In this document: positions 60,896 to 64,000 of the stretch, piece after piece
Position numbering within the stretch: the first letter of the stretch is position 1
Layout: every line of letters begins with the position of its first letter
Origin: Aurantimonas endophytica
GTDB taxonomy: Bacteria > Pseudomonadota > Alphaproteobacteria > Rhizobiales > Rhizobiaceae
DNA: 64,000 bases
Assembly: GCF_014196845.1 (NCBI RefSeq)
Contig: NZ_JACIEM010000004.1
Location: forward strand, 558,001 to 622,000
Direction of reading: 5' to 3'
Made by a program: the position numbers and the translations under genes
Notes under the pieces: generated by a model
The model's input: the letters and a program-made list of their open reading frames with translations, nothing else
Database searches by the model: none
Told to the model about the DNA's origin: nothing

Positions 60896-61813
60896 ATGCT
60901 CCTTTTCATCCTGAAGCGCCTGGCATTGACCGTACTGGTCGTCGCCATCACCTCGATCATCGCCTTCCTGCTCGTGCACCTGTCGGGCGATCCGGCCGCC
61001 GCGATGGCGGGTGAGGGCGCGTCGGCCAGCGACATTGCGGCGGTCCGGCAGCTCTACGGCTTCGACCGGCCGCTCTTCGTGCAGTATCTCGACTGGATCG
61101 GCCGGGTCCTGCAGGGCGATTTCGGGCGTTCCCATTATCTGCGCATGGACGTGCGCACGATCCTCGCCGAGCACATACCCGTCACCGCGACACTTGGTAT
61201 CCTGGCCCTCAGCTTCGCGCTTCTCCTGTCGATCCCGCTGGGCGTCCTTGCCGCGCTCCGGCCCAACACGCTGGTCGACCGGATCGCGCTCTGGATAGCC
61301 GTTGCCGGGCAGGCGCTACCGTCGTTTCTCTTTGCCCTCGGGCTGATGTACCTCTTCGGTGTCTATCTGCGCTGGCTGCCGATTTCCGGCGGATCGACCT
61401 GGGTGCATTTCCTCCTGCCCTCGATCGCGCTCGGCTATTACGCGACGCCGGCCATCATGCGCCTGACACGCTCTGGCATGATGGACGTGATGCAGTCCGA
61501 CCACGTGCGCACGGCCCGCGCCTACGGGCTTTCGCCCTGGCGCGTCGTCGTCCGCCACGGCCTGCGCCACGCGATCATCCCCGTCGTCTCGCTGGCTGCC
61601 GTGCAGCTGGGCTTCATGCTCGGCGGCTCGATCGTGATCGAGACCATCTTCTCGCTCAAGGGGCTGGGCTACCTCGCCTGGGAATCGATCCAGCGCGCCG
61701 ACATCGAGGTCATCCAGGCGATCCTTCTGGTGATCGCCGTCGCCTATGCGGTCCTGACCCTTCTCGCCGACCTTCTCAATGCGGCCCTCGATCCGCGCAT
61801 CCGGATCAATTGA
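60896..61813 (+). CDS. Peptide-type ABC transporter permease (DppB-like)
   Basis: A 305-residue permease with six membrane helices. It starts LLFILKRLALTVLVVAITSI and has the LYGFDRPLFVQYLDWI loop of the DppB branch. The EAA loop is RTARAYGLSPWRVVVRHGLR. Its stop TGA lies just before the start of its partner permease. Confidence 0.92.
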   Translation: MLLFILKRLALTVLVVAITSIIAFLLVHLSGDPAAAMAGEGASASDIAAVRQLYGFDRPLFVQYLDWIGRVLQGDFGRSHYLRMDVRTILAEHIPVTATLGILALSFALLLSIPLGVLAALRPNTLVDRIALWIAVAGQALPSFLFALGLMYLFGVYLRWLPISGGSTWVHFLLPSIALGYYATPAIMRLTRSGMMDVMQSDHVRTARAYGLSPWRVVVRHGLRHAIIPVVSLAAVQLGFMLGGSIVIETIFSLKGLGYLAWESIQRADIEVIQAILLVIAVAYAVLTLLADLLNAALDPRIRIN

Positions 61814-61818
61814 ACGCC

Positions 61819-62715
61819 ATGGCAACCGTCTCCCACCATCCGCCTGCCGCGATATCGCTTTCCCCCGGCCGCGTCGCCGTGCGCCGGGCCCTGCGGCATG
61901 GCAGTTTCTGGGTCGGCGGCACGATCGTGCTGCTGTTCATCCTGGCGGCCATCTTCGCGCCGCTGCTGACGTCGTACGACCCGTCGGCCCAGGACCTGAC
62001 GCAGCGCTTCGTGCCGCCGGTCTGGGACGCCGAGGGGAGCGCTGCGCATCTGCTCGGCACCGACGGTCTCGGACGCGACTATCTGGCGAGGCTGCTCTAC
62101 GGCGCCCGGATCTCGCTGATGATCGGGTTCCTGACGGTGCTGATCTCCGGCACGATCGGTACGGTCGTGGGTGTTGCCGCCGGCTACTGGGGCGGCCGCG
62201 TCGATCTCTTCGTCAACTTCCTCATCACCATTCGCCTGACGCTCCCGGTCGTCCTCGTCGCGCTCGTCGTGGTGGCGCTGATCGGCAGTTCGCTCACACT
62301 GCTCGTCCTGGTGATCGGCCTGCTCCTCTGGGACCGCTTCGCGATCGTCATGCGCAGCGCGACGCAGCAGCTGGCCTCGCGCGAATACATCACCTCGGCG
62401 CGCGCGATCGGCAGTTCGACGGGGCGCATTCTCTTCCGCGAGATCCTGCCCAACGTCATGGGCCCGCTGATCGTCGTCGGCTCGATCGAGCTCGCACACG
62501 CGATCCTGCTCGAGGCGGCGCTGTCCTTCCTCGGTCTCGGCGTCCAGCCGCCGCAGGTCTCCTGGGGCCTGATGGTGGCTGAAGCCAAGAGCCAGCTGCT
62601 GTTCCGTCCGTGGATGATCGCCGTCCCCGGCGTGGCGTTGGTCCTCTTGATCTTCGCGATCAACCTGGTCGGCGATGCCCTGCGCGACGTGACCACGCCC
62701 GAAGGAAAGGCCTGA
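61819..62715 (+). CDS. Peptide-type ABC transporter permease (DppC-like)
   Basis: A 298-residue permease from the ATG at 61819. A TTG at 61810 overlapping the preceding stop is the other in-frame option. After the first helix (WVGGTIVLLFILAAIFAPLL) comes HLLGTDGLGRDYLARLLYG, the DppC signature. The EAA loop is SARAIGSSTGRILFREILPN. It pairs with the DppB-like protein. Confidence 0.9.
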   Translation: MATVSHHPPAAISLSPGRVAVRRALRHGSFWVGGTIVLLFILAAIFAPLLTSYDPSAQDLTQRFVPPVWDAEGSAAHLLGTDGLGRDYLARLLYGARISLMIGFLTVLISGTIGTVVGVAAGYWGGRVDLFVNFLITIRLTLPVVLVALVVVALIGSSLTLLVLVIGLLLWDRFAIVMRSATQQLASREYITSARAIGSSTGRILFREILPNVMGPLIVVGSIELAHAILLEAALSFLGLGVQPPQVSWGLMVAEAKSQLLFRPWMIAVPGVALVLLIFAINLVGDALRDVTTPEGKA

Positions 62716-62718
62716 GCG

Positions 62719-63740
62719 ATGACCACACCCGTGCTCGACGTCGCCGGCCTGAAGGTCGAGATCCCGGTCGCCGACACGATCCTGCGGCCAGTCCGGGGCA
62801 TCGACCTGACGGTCCATCGCGGCGAGACGGTCGCGATCGTGGGCGAATCCGGCTGCGGCAAGAGCCTCACCGCGCTCGCCATAATGGGTCTCCTGCCGCG
62901 CAGCGCCCGGCTCACCTCGGATCGCATCGACCTGACCGGCGAATCCCTCAGCGGCGCCTCGCACCGCCGCTGGCGCCAGCTGCGCGGCGACAAGATCGCC
63001 ATGATCTTCCAGGACCCGATGACCGCACTGGATCCCTGCTACCGGATCGGCGACCAGATGAGCGAGATCCTGCGCCAGCACCGCAAGGTGTCGGCGAGCG
63101 CGGCCCGCGAGCGGTCGCTGGAGCTCCTGAACAAGGTCGGCATTCCCTCGCCGGAAGAACGGCTGGGCCAATTTCCGCACCAGCTGTCGGGCGGCCTTCG
63201 CCAGCGCGTCATGATCGCCATGGCGCTTCTCTGCGAGCCGGAGCTGATCATCGCCGACGAGCCGACGACGGCGCTCGACGTCACAATCCAGGCGCAGATC
63301 CTGCGGCTCCTGCGTGACATCCAGCGCGATACCGGCATCGGCCTGGTCCTGATCACCCACGATCTCGGCGTCGTCGCCGGCATGGCCGACCGGATTGTCG
63401 TGATGTACGGCGGCGAGATCGTCGAGTCGGGCGCCTGCGACGACGTGCTCGCCAAGGCGCTCCACCCCTATACGGAAGGGCTGATGCGCTCGATCCCGGT
63501 GCCCGGCGAGACGAAGGCCGGGGAAACGCTGGGCTTCATCCCGGGCGTGGTGCCCCGTCAGACCGGCGACCTGACGCGCTGCGGCTTCCTGGAGCGCTGC
63601 CCCTATGCGCACGTACGCTGCGCCGAGGGGCCGATCGCACTTCGCGGTGCCGGCGAGGGCCACATGATGCGCTGCGTGCTGCCGGCGGACGGCAGCGGCC
63701 GAGACCCCACCGCGTGGACGCGCCAGCCGGAGGCCGCGCT

Positions 63741-63744
<4 letters not shown>
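62719..63744 (+). CDS. Peptide-type ABC transporter ATP-binding protein (DppD-like)
   Basis: A 341-residue ATPase with Walker A GESGCGKSLTALA, signature LSGGLRQRVMIAMAL and Walker B LIIADEPTTALD. The C-terminal oligopeptide-transporter extension has Cys residues in RCGFLERCPYAHVRC, which in some relatives hold an iron-sulfur cluster. It starts three bases after the DppC-like stop, and its stop overlaps the next gene's ATG. Confidence 0.93.

Positions 63745-64000
<256 letters not shown>

Overview
GC-rich (about 65% by eye), densely coded chromosomal DNA with Rieske/flavin demethylases for quaternary amines, tripartite tricarboxylate and peptide transporters, a rhizobial-style exopolysaccharide locus (ExoF-like exporter, GalE, GT2/GT4 enzymes) and type I secretion of RTX proteins. 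This points to an alphaproteobacterium of the Hyphomicrobiales, possibly near Aurantimonadaceae/Rhizobiaceae. The genus is inference. No rRNA, tRNA, CRISPR array or intact insertion sequence was seen.

Layout. (1) 1-2886, minus: end of a polar amino-acid ABC transporter (one binding protein cut by the window edge, two permeases) and a Cds1-like PLP cysteine-metabolising enzyme. (2) 2944-12720: a quaternary-amine locus. tetR-proV-proW-proX reads leftwards and ends at a good intrinsic terminator. A DgcA/StcD-type flavoprotein demethylase reads rightwards from the shared tetR promoter region, which holds three palindromic sites. A Rieske monooxygenase and its ferredoxin reductase read leftwards, divergent from a LysR gene with a textbook LysR box between them. 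Together they would import a betaine and strip its methyl groups. (3) 12859-17068: a small hydrophilic protein gene, tctCBA, and a small conserved-looking hypothetical. (4) 17689-37552: exopolysaccharide region with a LuxR regulator that has a degenerate receiver, OPX exporter, GalE, GT2 transferase and secreted GH5 mannanase on the minus strand; then, on the plus strand, a beta-propeller protein, FAD oxidoreductase, GT2, GT4, GT-C-like membrane protein, DUF1616 protein, GT4, flippase, acyltransferase and methyltransferase, mostly with overlapping stop/start codons. (5) 37874-40583: a tiny LuxR-HTH protein and a convergent NarL-type response regulator/histidine kinase pair. (6) 40741-56111: a 3129-residue RTX protein with two animal-type heme peroxidase domains, then a type I secretion ATPase, a second RTX protein with an N-terminal membrane segment, and the HlyD-type fusion protein. 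(7) 56423-64000: LysR gene divergent from a CocE-type hydrolase and a peptide/nickel-type ABC transporter, whose last ATPase gene runs off the window.

The most interesting part is region 4-6. A polysaccharide made, acylated and possibly trimmed by the EPS locus lies next to a secreted twin peroxidase that could cross-link or halogenate the extracellular matrix, with a two-component system between them. The functional link is inference from proximity; the peroxidase motifs, RTX repeats and the C-terminal motif shared by the two RTX proteins are visible directly.
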